In this document: piece after piece, positions 1-6,577 of the stretch
How positions within the stretch are numbered: position 1 is the first letter of the stretch
Layout of the letters: each line of letters opens with the position of its first letter
NCBI GenBank assembly: GCA_028287885.1
Contig: JAQBOT010000424.1
Span: 1-15,205, forward strand
DNA: 15,205 bases
Reading direction: 5' to 3'
From: Pedobacter sp.
GTDB lineage: Bacteria > Bacteroidota > Bacteroidia > Sphingobacteriales > Sphingobacteriaceae
Made by a program: the position numbers and the translations under genes
The notes under the pieces: generated by a model
Databases searched by the model: none
Seen by the model: the letters and a program-made list of their open reading frames with translations, nothing else
What the model was told of the DNA's origin: nothing

Positions 1-1771
1 ATATCAGAGCCTGTTTTTCTTCTGAAATGCCTATGCCTGTATCTTTAATCTCAAAATGTAAATTGGCGGTGTTTGCCGTATCAGAAATCACCCGAATCGC
101 AACATCAACAGCGCCAACGGGCGTGAACTTAATCGCATTGTGCACCAGGTTTGTTATCACCTGAGAAGTTCGTGTTGGGTCACCAACTACTTTGTAGGTT
201 AACGAGGAATCGATACTCAGGTTTATTTTAATTCCTTTATCCTCTGCAACAGATCGCATACCGGTAACAATATACCGTAGGATTGCTGCCAGGTCCATTT
301 CAATGTGTTCAAAGGTAATTTTTCCCGCTTCTATCTTATTGAAGTCCAAAATATCGTTCACAATAGCCAAAAGATTATTTGCAGAAAATAACATCACATC
401 AAGCTGTTCCACCTGGTCGGCTCTGGGGTTGTTATCTAACAAGAGGTGGCTCATCCCGACTACCGCATTCAGGGGTGTCCTGATCTCATGGCTCATCGTG
501 CTTAGGAACTCACTCTTTACAACCAGACCTTCTTCAGCCTGGGCTCTTGCCTGTTTTAACTTGTAATAAACCCGTTGCGAAAGAATTAAGGACTGTAAGA
601 AGAAAAAGCTAACGTAGCAGCAGAAATTAAGCAACTGCAAGGGAGGAATGATGCCCCAATAGTGCAATAGCGAAATAGCGAATGCAGACATGAGGGCAAT
701 CGAACTTCCCAATGTGTAAATAGAGCCGGCCCGCTTTCGCCTGTATGCTAGCGTATAAACGTAGGGAACGTAGGCCAGGCAGAATACCATTACCAATAAG
801 AAGGGGGTAATTAGCTGGGTAAAAAACAATGGAGGCAGTAAGGCTGCAGAGATGATAAAGCCAATACATAATGCGCTGATTACATTTAGAATTCTTGCAT
901 CAATATCATCTGGATAAAGAGATTTCGTGTACCAGCCAAACAGCCCCATGCCTAAAAACAAACTGATATATTCAAAGCGTACCGTGATGTACCAACTTAC
1001 ATCTGGCAGTATGGTATGAAGAACATAGTTGTCTATCCCCACCACCCGATAGCTATATACGATGGAAAATAACGCAAACAAAAGGATCGCATTATCTTTG
1101 TTTCCCATAAGGTACAAGCCTAAAAAGAAAAGTCCGCCCATCAATAAGCAGCCTGATAATAGCAAATCAATGGCTTCTGTTCTGCGGCGTTTAAGTTCAA
1201 CCTGATCTTTTCTGCCGATGATAATTGGTTTTTTTATTCCTCCTAAACTGTGTGCATAATTGGAGATCTGTAAAACTAGAACAAGCTTTTCTGTTCCTGC
1301 GGGAATTTCAATGTTGTTGTGCTGCCAGTGGGGAACAAAGCCGAGCTCCGACGTACTTACTTCTCCATCCCTTGCTGCTTCCTGTCCATTGATAAAAAGC
1401 TTGTAAGCTGAGAAGACCTCCGGCATTGCGATTGATAAAGGGAAGGTTGTTTTTGGTAGCAAAACAGTTAGCTTGTATGTCGCATAACCGAATGCCGGGA
1501 GCTTGTTGCCATGGCTGCTGATGTTGTTCCAATTAGAGGGAAAGTTTATCAGTTCTCCGGCCCTGGTAGAAACATCGCTGGGGTTTAGTAGTTGCTTCCA
1601 ATAGAACAGCCATTTTCCGTTAAGTTTTACTTCTTTCCCAAACGTCTGGTTTTTTAAGTCAATAAGACCATGCTGCGCCACAGGAATGTTGTCTTGAACA
1701 TTAGCTGCGCTTACAAAATAGGAAAGTAAAAGAATAAAAAACGTTAGCAGAAACAGCCCTTTGATTTTCAT
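1..1771 (-). CDS. Sensor histidine kinase with periplasmic jelly-roll-like domain and 7TM-DISM-type membrane region; C-terminus off the left edge
   Basis: The reading frame is open from the ATG at 1771 to the window edge, giving 590 residues without a stop. Residues 1-23 are a signal peptide. Residues about 45-180 look like a beta-rich extracytoplasmic domain (GKWLFYW, GYATYKL, YKLFINGQE), followed by roughly seven hydrophobic helices at 200-400. A dimerisation/phosphoacceptor domain follows with H-box SHEIRTPLN (phosphorylated His428), then an ATPase domain with N-box NLVHNAIKF (Asn545) and G1 box DTGIGI (577-582). The protein is cut inside the ATPase domain. Known for the family: 7TMR-DISM kinases bind an outside ligand, probably a carbohydrate or other small molecule, and autophosphorylate in the cytoplasm. 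The H-box is of the type common in hybrid kinases, so a receiver domain may lie beyond the edge. The ligand is unknown. The FKBP gene lies 68 bp upstream on the same strand, but no shared function is evident. Confidence 0.9.
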   Translation of the reverse strand, partial: MKIKGLFLLTFFILLLSYFVSAANVQDNIPVAQHGLIDLKNQTFGKEVKLNGKWLFYWKQLLNPSDVSTRAGELINFPSNWNNISSHGNKLPAFGYATYKLTVLLPKTTFPLSIAMPEVFSAYKLFINGQEAARDGEVSTSELGFVPHWQHNNIEIPAGTEKLVLVLQISNYAHSLGGIKKPIIIGRKDQVELKRRRTEAIDLLLSGCLLMGGLFFLGLYLMGNKDNAILLFALFSIVYSYRVVGIDNYVLHTILPDVSWYITVRFEYISLFLGMGLFGWYTKSLYPDDIDARILNVISALCIGFIISAALLPPLFFTQLITPFLLVMVFCLAYVPYVYTLAYRRKRAGSIYTLGSSIALMSAFAISLLHYWGIIPPLQLLNFCCYVSFFFLQSLILSQRVYYKLKQARAQAEEGLVVKSEFLSTMSHEIRTPLNAVVGMSHLLLDNNPRADQVEQLDVMLFSANNLLAIVNDILDFNKIEAGKITFEHIEMDLAAILRYIVTGMRSVAEDKGIKINLSIDSSLTYKVVGDPTRTSQVITNLVHNAIKFTPVGAVDVAIRVISDTANTANLHFEIKDTGIGISEEKQALI

Positions 1772-1839
1772 CGAACAATAAAAGCCGAATTTACCGTATT
1801 TATCCGGATTATCAAGCAATTACTGCTCGCATTATGCTG

Positions 1840-2331
1840 TTAAAGGGCGTCTACAAGGTCAATCGTAAAGTCAAGTACCGAGTTGGCAGGTATTTTTCCC
1901 AGCGCACGGTTGCCATATGCATAGCCTGATGGAACCAACACGCGGATCTTTCCTCCTTTTTGGATCTTCAATATTCCAAACTGAAACCCAGGAATTAAGT
2001 TGCCCAACAGTTGCGTCATTGGGGCACCAACAGCGGTACTGTCGAAAGTTGTTCCATTCAATAGTTTTCCGACATAGTTGGCTGTAATCTGCGTGTTGTA
2101 CTTATAGACAACTGTACCAGTCCCAGGTGCCAGAACCTGATAGAAAATACCGGTAGCACTGTCCTTTACTGCAGGAATGCTGTTTGTTACAACAAAGCTC
2201 CTAATGGCTGTTGTATCCGTCTTATATTGGGCTTCGTAGTCAAATGTGTCCACGAATTTGTCTTTCTTGCAGGCGGCTAACAACGCAGCGAAGCAAAGAA
2301 ATATTCCGAAATATTTAAATTTGAGTTTCAT
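1840..2331 (-). CDS. FKBP-type peptidyl-prolyl cis-trans isomerase, lipoprotein
   Basis: This 163-residue protein begins with a lipoprotein signal peptide ending in a lipobox, LLAAC, with the lipidated cysteine at residue 21. It is therefore expected to be membrane-anchored and exported. The following KKD does not by itself settle inner versus outer membrane. Residues 70-163 form one FKBP domain, which catalyses cis-trans isomerisation of X-Pro bonds during folding of exported proteins. Conserved pocket residues visible are Tyr86, Phe96-Asp97, Tyr139 in YAYG and Phe155. The position that is Trp59 in human FKBP12 is Phe116 here (IPGFQFG), and the stretch before it is about two residues shorter than in FKBP12. 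These changes could lower activity but do not abolish the fold. There is no N-terminal dimerisation domain as in FkpA or Mip. The call is secure at family level; the client proteins are unknown. Confidence 0.93.
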   Translation of the reverse strand: MKLKFKYFGIFLCFAALLAACKKDKFVDTFDYEAQYKTDTTAIRSFVVTNSIPAVKDSATGIFYQVLAPGTGTVVYKYNTQITANYVGKLLNGTTFDSTAVGAPMTQLLGNLIPGFQFGILKIQKGGKIRVLVPSGYAYGNRALGKIPANSVLDFTIDLVDAL

Positions 2332-2452
2332 AAGACATCTATTTTAAATCATTATTCCTAAAAACGATTGAAAGTTGAAGATAAGCACAAATTGTAACAC
2401 CTTAAAAAAATAAACGATTTTAAGTCATTAATAGATTTGTCAAACGGTTTTA

Positions 2453-2495
2453 TTGCAAAAAATAGAGGATTGGTTAAGAACCAACCCTCTATTTT
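2453..2495 (-). terminator. Rho-independent terminator after the OYE gene
   Basis: Read on the minus strand, AAAATAGAGG at 2495-2486 pairs perfectly with CCTCTATTTT at 2468-2459. The stem continues inward with GTTGG against CCAAT (one G-T pair), closing a short TTCTTAA loop. A run of T follows on the minus strand (2460-2455). The hairpin begins 11 bases after the OYE stop codon at 2506-2508, so it most likely ends the arsR-OYE transcript and insulates the FKBP gene downstream. Confidence 0.85.
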
Positions 2496-2505
2496 ATAAA
2501 ATAGA

Positions 2506-3606
2506 TTAGACCAACTGACTAAGTGCTTCTTTGCTGAAACCTTTCAGTTCAGCGCTGCGATGTTGACGAACTTTTTCTGTCCAGTCTGCATCAGCCAATA
2601 AGGCCCGCCCAACGGCAACGAGGTCAAAATCCCCTCTGTCCATACGGCGAAGAAGTTCATCTAAAGAACTTGGCTGGGATGACTCGCCAGCGAATGCTGC
2701 AAGGAATTCTCCGGTTAGGCCAACGGAACCAACTGTGATTGTCGCTTTTCCTGTGATCTTTTTAGCCCAACCTGCAAAGTTTAAATCTGAGCCTTCAAAT
2801 TCGGGCTCCCAGAAGCGACGTTGTGAACAATGGAAAATATCTACACCAGCATCCGCCATGGGTGTCAACCAGCTTTCCATTTCGCCAGCTGAACTCGCAA
2901 GTTTGCTGTTGTATGCTGATGGCTTAAATTGGGATAGACGAATAATCGTTGCAAAATCTTCACCTACACGTCTTCTAACTTCTTTAATTACTTCAATTGC
3001 AAACTGGCTGCGCTCTGCCAATGTTTTTCCGCCGAATATATCGGTACGCTTATTTGTAGCATCCCAGAAGAACTGATCAATTAAATAACCGTGTGCACCG
3101 TGTATTTCAACACAGTCAAATCCCAAAGCTTTCGCATCAGCGGCAGCTTGCCCAAAGGCAGATATGGTGTCTGCAATGTCCGAATCATTCATCGTTTTAC
3201 CGTTATTGTTATCCGGGCGATTCAACCCAGATGGCCCTTCAAAAGGCTCTGACGGCAACCAACCTGATTGATGGTTATCCATTATGCCCATATGCCAGAT
3301 CTGAGGTCCCATCTGTCCGCCTGCAGCGTGTACGTTATCAACAACATTTTTCCAACCTGCTAATGCCTCAGTTCCGTGAAAGTGTGGAACATCAGCATCG
3401 TTTGAAGAGGAGGGACGGTTAATTACTGTACCTTCTGAAAGAATCAAACCAACTTCTCCTTCTGCACGCTTACGGTAATAAGCGGCTACATCTGGCGTTG
3501 GTACTCCGTTTGGCGAGAATGAACGTGTCATTGGAGCCATTACAATCCTATTTTTTATATCTAGGGATTTTAGTTTAAAGGGCCTAAATAGGCTGTCATT
3601 ATTCAT
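2506..3606 (-). CDS. Old yellow enzyme family NADH:flavin oxidoreductase (alkene reductase)
   Basis: The 366-residue protein is a full-length FMN-dependent TIM barrel of the OYE family (NemA/OPR type). It starts LFRPFKLKSLDIKNRIVMAP, the usual first strand. The active-site motif HGAHGY gives the His169/His172 pair that binds the carbonyl or nitro group of the substrate and Tyr174, the likely proton donor. The C-terminal phosphate-binding part includes VGSVG and VAVGRALLAD. Enzymes of this family use NAD(P)H to reduce alpha,beta-unsaturated carbonyls, quinones, nitro-esters or nitroaromatics in the cytoplasm, usually as detoxification. The exact substrate cannot be read from sequence. It lies 5 bp downstream of the ArsR-type regulator gene and ends at a hairpin terminator, so the two form one transcription unit. 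By inference the regulator senses a reactive compound that this enzyme removes. Confidence 0.93.
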   Translation of the reverse strand: MNNDSLFRPFKLKSLDIKNRIVMAPMTRSFSPNGVPTPDVAAYYRKRAEGEVGLILSEGTVINRPSSSNDADVPHFHGTEALAGWKNVVDNVHAAGGQMGPQIWHMGIMDNHQSGWLPSEPFEGPSGLNRPDNNNGKTMNDSDIADTISAFGQAAADAKALGFDCVEIHGAHGYLIDQFFWDATNKRTDIFGGKTLAERSQFAIEVIKEVRRRVGEDFATIIRLSQFKPSAYNSKLASSAGEMESWLTPMADAGVDIFHCSQRRFWEPEFEGSDLNFAGWAKKITGKATITVGSVGLTGEFLAAFAGESSQPSSLDELLRRMDRGDFDLVAVGRALLADADWTEKVRQHRSAELKGFSKEALSQLV

Positions 3607-3611
3607 ATGCT

Positions 3612-3911
3612 TTAAATGTTAGATTTTACAATATCACTCAGCGCTTCAAACGCTTCTTCGTTCCTTTTATAATAGGTCCACTGTCCAACTCGGGTAGATT
3701 TTACCAAGCCAGCTCTTTGCAACGTCGCTAAATATTCTGAAACCGTCGACTGCGTTAGTCCAGCTTTCTTTTGAATCTGGCCAACACATACACCCTCAGA
3801 GAAGCCTGCTTCAACCTGCTCAGGAAAATTCTCTTGAGGTTGTTTAAGCCAATTCAGAATTTGCAATCGCGTCTTATTTGAAAGAGCTTTAAAGATGTCT
3901 ACCTGATCCAT
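3612..3911 (-). CDS. ArsR/SmtB-family winged-helix transcriptional repressor
   Basis: This 99-residue protein has the ArsR-family layout. Helix 1 reads IFKALSNKTRLQILNWL (6-22). The recognition region is LTQSTVSEYLATLQRAGLV (52-70), and the wing is VGQWTYYKRN. In metal sensors of this family the helix-3 region carries a CxC motif; here the matching stretch is GVCVGQI with a single cysteine, Cys42, the only one in the protein. A classical arsenic/cadmium site is therefore absent, so it is either a thiol-based or electrophile sensor or binds some other ligand. The downstream partner 5 bp away is an OYE-type reductase, which supports control of detoxification of reactive electrophiles (inference). 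An inverted repeat with half-sites at 3923-3928 and 3937-3942, just upstream of the start codon, is a good candidate for its own operator. Confidence 0.9.
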   Translation of the reverse strand: MDQVDIFKALSNKTRLQILNWLKQPQENFPEQVEAGFSEGVCVGQIQKKAGLTQSTVSEYLATLQRAGLVKSTRVGQWTYYKRNEEAFEALSDIVKSNI

Positions 3912-3915
3912 GCTG

Positions 3916-3942
3916 CAAAGATATATCGACTTTTCCCGATAT
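3916..3942 (-). promoter_or_regulatory. Candidate promoter -7 element and ArsR operator in front of the arsR-OYE unit
   Basis: On the minus strand TATCTTTG (3923-3916) matches the Bacteroidota -7 consensus TAnnTTTG and ends only four bases before the ATG at 3911, so transcription could begin at or next to the start codon. An inverted repeat, ATATCG (3923-3928) and CGATAT (3937-3942) with an 8-bp spacer, abuts the -7 element and covers the spacer region upstream of it. ArsR proteins commonly bind AT-rich inverted repeats that overlap the promoter. No good TTG -33 box is seen 19 bp upstream of the -7 element. The repeat and the -7 match are seen directly; the binding protein is inferred. Confidence 0.5.
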
Positions 3943-4144
3943 CCCCATGTTCTTAGAGAGATGACAATTCTTTGATAACAGCTAGATTAGAATTCGAGGC
4001 TGAGATATTATTATGATAAATTCAGTCAGCCATATACCGCATTATCCTAAGCAATCGTTAATTTTATATTAAATCAAAGATGACCAAGGATTATACCCCT
4101 TGCTAATTCTTAATTGAATTCAGGCTGTTTAAATAAATATAAAA

Positions 4145-4489
4145 ATGAGCATTATTTCTGTTAGCTATGAGGAGCTTTTTGAAACGCTCAAATATGAAGT
4201 CGACAACCTGGCTAAAATGCTGCTGAATAATAACTATCATGAAGCAGTTAGCGACGGATATCACATTCTCGCGGAACTGAGGAATAGCATTGAAGATTGG
4301 TGCGAGATGCTAGACACGGGGGATATTGACGAAGGCAACTTTAAATCGCTGTTATTTGATGAAGCAGAGAACTTCAAAATGATGGCACTTAGAAAAGCGG
4401 GATTAACGATTCAAGAAATAGAAGACTATAAGGCTTCCGTATTTAAACTAATATATTCTACTATAGTAACAATCATCAAGCAGCCTTAA
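4145..4489 (+). CDS. Small acidic helical protein of unknown function
   Basis: I do not recognise this 114-residue protein. It looks entirely alpha-helical and cytoplasmic, with no signal peptide or obvious membrane segment. It is rich in Asp and Glu (for example SIEDWCEMLDTGDIDEGNF around residues 49-67), with amphipathic stretches at both ends. It has one cysteine (about residue 53). The start ATG follows an A/T-only leader (AAATAAATATAAAA), typical of translated genes in this phylum, which supports it as real. It ends 20 bp before lspA on the same strand, so it is probably the first gene of an lspA-lepB transcription unit. That position does not itself define a function. The 233 bp before it hold the arsR promoter region on the other strand and no further clear signal. 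Confidence 0.65.
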   Translation: MSIISVSYEELFETLKYEVDNLAKMLLNNNYHEAVSDGYHILAELRNSIEDWCEMLDTGDIDEGNFKSLLFDEAENFKMMALRKAGLTIQEIEDYKASVFKLIYSTIVTIIKQP

Positions 4490-4509
4490 GGCCCTGTTTT
4501 AACTTATAG

Positions 4510-5034
4510 ATGCGAAAATTGAGAATAAAAACCCTAAGCCGTAGCATATTCATTTTATTGTTGGTGGCTTTAAACATTGGCTGCGACCAACTGTCGAAAA
4601 GTATTGTTCGTCAGGAGGTAAGTTACAATGATAATATCAAAATCTTCAGTGACCATTTTACCTTGATGAAAGTCGAAAACACAGGTGCATTCCTAAGTCT
4701 GGGCAGTGCACTCCCTACATCAATCAAGTTTCTTTTCCTCACCTTATTTCCAATCCTTGCGATCGCCCTCGCAACCTACTGGCTTTTGGTAAAAACAAGG
4801 GTGCCGTACCTCATTGTAATCGGTTCTTGTTTTCTTATTGGTGGAGGAATCGGCAATTTGTTTGATCGTTTACTTTATGGTTCAGTTACCGATTTTTTAC
4901 ACATAGACTTCGGTGTGTTCCAAACCGGCGTGTTCAACCTTGCTGACGTCTCCATCATGTTTGGAATGACCCTCATTGTTATTCAGGCCTATATACTGAA
5001 CAATCTAAACCGCAGTCAGCTTGTTGATCACTGA
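4510..5034 (+). CDS. lspA: Lipoprotein signal peptidase (signal peptidase II)
   Basis: The 174-residue inner-membrane aspartyl protease removes signal peptides from prolipoproteins after lipidation of the lipobox cysteine. Four hydrophobic segments are visible (about 11-25, 71-94, 99-114 and 144-164). The family motifs appear in order: CDQLSKS (25-31), ENTGAFLSLG (56-65), GGGIGNLFDRLLYG with catalytic Asp119, and FNLADVSI with the second catalytic Asp146. The second motif has a single Ala (NTGAF), where most enzymes have NxGAAF or NxGAAW; the sequence is thus somewhat divergent, and this could be a second lspA copy rather than the housekeeping one. It lies 20 bp after a small unknown gene and 61 bp before lepB. 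A signal peptidase II next to a signal peptidase I suggests co-expression of the two exported-protein processing enzymes. Confidence 0.93.
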   Translation: MRKLRIKTLSRSIFILLLVALNIGCDQLSKSIVRQEVSYNDNIKIFSDHFTLMKVENTGAFLSLGSALPTSIKFLFLTLFPILAIALATYWLLVKTRVPYLIVIGSCFLIGGGIGNLFDRLLYGSVTDFLHIDFGVFQTGVFNLADVSIMFGMTLIVIQAYILNNLNRSQLVDH

Positions 5035-5095
5035 TAAATACAAGATGTTGTGTAACAACTAAATAGCCGTGCGGTCTAAGAATGTAAAATGCAGT

Positions 5096-6205
5096 ATGAA
5101 CTGGAAATTCAATCTTAAAAGGACAACTCGCGATGGCGCTCCAAAGCGGTCCAAAAAGCGTGAATGGTTAAATGCAATTGTTTTCGCTGTTGTCGTTTCT
5201 ACACTTATCCGAGGCCTGTTATTTTCTGCTTACGCGATCCCGTCTGCTTCAATGGAGGGAACCCTGTTAACTGGAGATTATTTATTTGTGAGCAAGATTA
5301 CTTATGGCCCAAGAACGCCCTTCACGCCCTTTTCAAATCCATTTCTTGAACCTACCATTACAAAATACCACATTAAGACGTATTGGGACGGTATTCAGCT
5401 GCCTTATTTTCGCCTACCAGGTTTCGCTCGCATAAAAAGAGGTGATATTGTGATTTTTAATAAGCCGGAAGAAGCTGATCTTTCTAAAAGTACTCCCGTA
5501 GATGAACGAACAAACCTGATTAAGCGCTGCCAGGCACTCCCAGGAGACCTCCTTGAAATTCGGAATTCACAGGTTTACATCAATGGCAAAGCGGCAGTAA
5601 ACATGCCGGAGGCTCAAAGCTCCTATATTGTTGAAACCGATGGGAATTCAATCAATCCGACGCTCTTTGATGATTTAAAGATACAAGTACTATCACAGCG
5701 CGATCAGCAAACATTCATGATGTTTATTCCAACATCCTCTTTGAAAACGCTGCGCAGCTTCTCCTTTATTAAGAAAGTGGCTCCATATACTCAGCCTGCA
5801 GGCGATTTCGACCCAGAGATATTTCCACACTCAGGGAAGTTCCCATGGAATCTTGACAACTATGGCCCACTGGTTATCCCGGCAAAAGGCATGCCCATGC
5901 CTTTAAATGATTCCACAATGGTCCTATACCGGCGCGCAATAGAAGTTTATGAAAACAATAAAGTTGAAATCAAATCTGGGGAAGTCTACATAAATGGTGT
6001 AAAAAGTAAGGAGTACACCTTCAAACTTGATTACTATTGGATGATGGGCGACAGTCGTCACAATTCACTTGACTCCAGATATTGGGGCTATGTTCCTGAA
6101 GACCATGTAGTTGGTAAAGCACTAATCACCTGGATGAGCCTAGACCCGAAACAAAGCTTGCTGTCCGCTATTCGCTGGGAACGAATATTCAAGCCTATAA
6201 AATAA
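5096..6205 (+). CDS. lepB: Signal peptidase I
   Basis: This membrane serine protease cleaves signal peptides from secreted proteins. From the ATG at 5096 it is 369 residues, starting MNWKF, a common beginning in Bacteroidota enzymes. A GTG at 5069 would add nine residues and is less likely. After a basic N-terminus, one membrane helix (about 26-45) leads into the nucleophile motif IPSASMEGTLL, with Ser52. The general base is Lys143 in LIKRCQALPGD. The C-terminal family motif GDSRHNSLDSRYWGYVPEDHVVGKA is intact. The protein is much longer than Gram-positive SPases because of inserts around residues 70-110 and between the two catalytic-domain halves (about 165-290), which is usual in this phylum. 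It follows lspA by about 61 bp (from stop to ATG) and is probably transcribed with it. Only one membrane helix is evident, plus a weakly hydrophobic C-terminal region. Confidence 0.95.
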   Translation: MNWKFNLKRTTRDGAPKRSKKREWLNAIVFAVVVSTLIRGLLFSAYAIPSASMEGTLLTGDYLFVSKITYGPRTPFTPFSNPFLEPTITKYHIKTYWDGIQLPYFRLPGFARIKRGDIVIFNKPEEADLSKSTPVDERTNLIKRCQALPGDLLEIRNSQVYINGKAAVNMPEAQSSYIVETDGNSINPTLFDDLKIQVLSQRDQQTFMMFIPTSSLKTLRSFSFIKKVAPYTQPAGDFDPEIFPHSGKFPWNLDNYGPLVIPAKGMPMPLNDSTMVLYRRAIEVYENNKVEIKSGEVYINGVKSKEYTFKLDYYWMMGDSRHNSLDSRYWGYVPEDHVVGKALITWMSLDPKQSLLSAIRWERIFKPIK

Positions 6206-6292
6206 AATCCATCATTAAGCTAGCCTTTTAAACCAAAGTAAACGGCCGTTGTTGTTTATTATTCAGAGGCGAGTAGCCGCAAGATCAAAACA

Positions 6293-6547
6293 ATGGAAAA
6301 CGCAGTACAAAAACAATGGGAGGAGATCAATGATCAACTCTACAAGATCATCATATTCAAAGATTTTAAGGAAGCATTTGCATTCATGGAGAAGGTAGCT
6401 AAGCTCGCCGAGCGGGAGGCCCATCATCCGAAATGGTGTAACGAGTACAACAAGCTTGAAATTTGGTTATCAACCCACGATGCCGGGAATGTTGTTACAG
6501 ATAAAGATCGCAATATGGCTAAGTTGATTGACGAAATTCTAGACTAA
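6293..6547 (+). CDS. Pterin-4a-carbinolamine dehydratase
   Basis: The 84-residue protein matches the PCD/DCoH family over its whole length. The order is FKDFKEAFAFMEKVAKLAE (22-40), then HHPKW (44-48), then STHDAGNVVTDKDRNMAKLID (60-80). His44, His45 and His62 correspond in order and spacing to the three active-site histidines of the mammalian enzyme, so it should be active. It dehydrates 4a-hydroxytetrahydropterin to quinonoid dihydropterin, regenerating the cofactor used by aromatic amino acid hydroxylases such as phenylalanine hydroxylase, in the cytoplasm. No hydroxylase gene is in the window. It lies 87 bp after lepB, so co-transcription is uncertain, and it converges on the AI-2E family gene, the two stop codons being only 30 bp apart. 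The symbol phhB is used for such genes but is not assigned here because the partner gene is not visible. Confidence 0.9.
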   Translation: MENAVQKQWEEINDQLYKIIIFKDFKEAFAFMEKVAKLAEREAHHPKWCNEYNKLEIWLSTHDAGNVVTDKDRNMAKLIDEILD

Positions 6548-6577
6548 TAATTTCTTTAACCGTAAAGCAAGCAGGCG

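Noticed and set aside
4085..4102. CAAGG/CCTTG inverted repeat upstream of the small unknown gene.
   Set aside because: A five-pair stem with an eight-base loop and no associated promoter element; not enough for an operator or terminator.
4552..4587. The N-terminal hydrophobic stretch of LspA ends NIGCD and looks like a lipobox.
   Set aside because: The CDQ motif is part of the conserved first LspA family motif, in which the Asp-Gln is expected; it is not a lipoprotein processing site.
5051..5062. GTTG/CAAC hairpin in the gap between lspA and lepB.
   Set aside because: A four-pair stem without a T tract is too weak for a terminator, and the genes appear co-transcribed.
5069..5095. Earlier GTG start for lepB adding nine residues.
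   Set aside because: The ATG at 5096 gives the MNWKF start common to Bacteroidota signal peptidases I; the extension adds no recognisable feature.
6241..6250. AACGGCCGTT, a perfect 10-bp palindrome in the 87-bp gap before the dehydratase gene.
   Set aside because: It is a single short palindrome with no promoter element at a useful distance; it could easily be chance.
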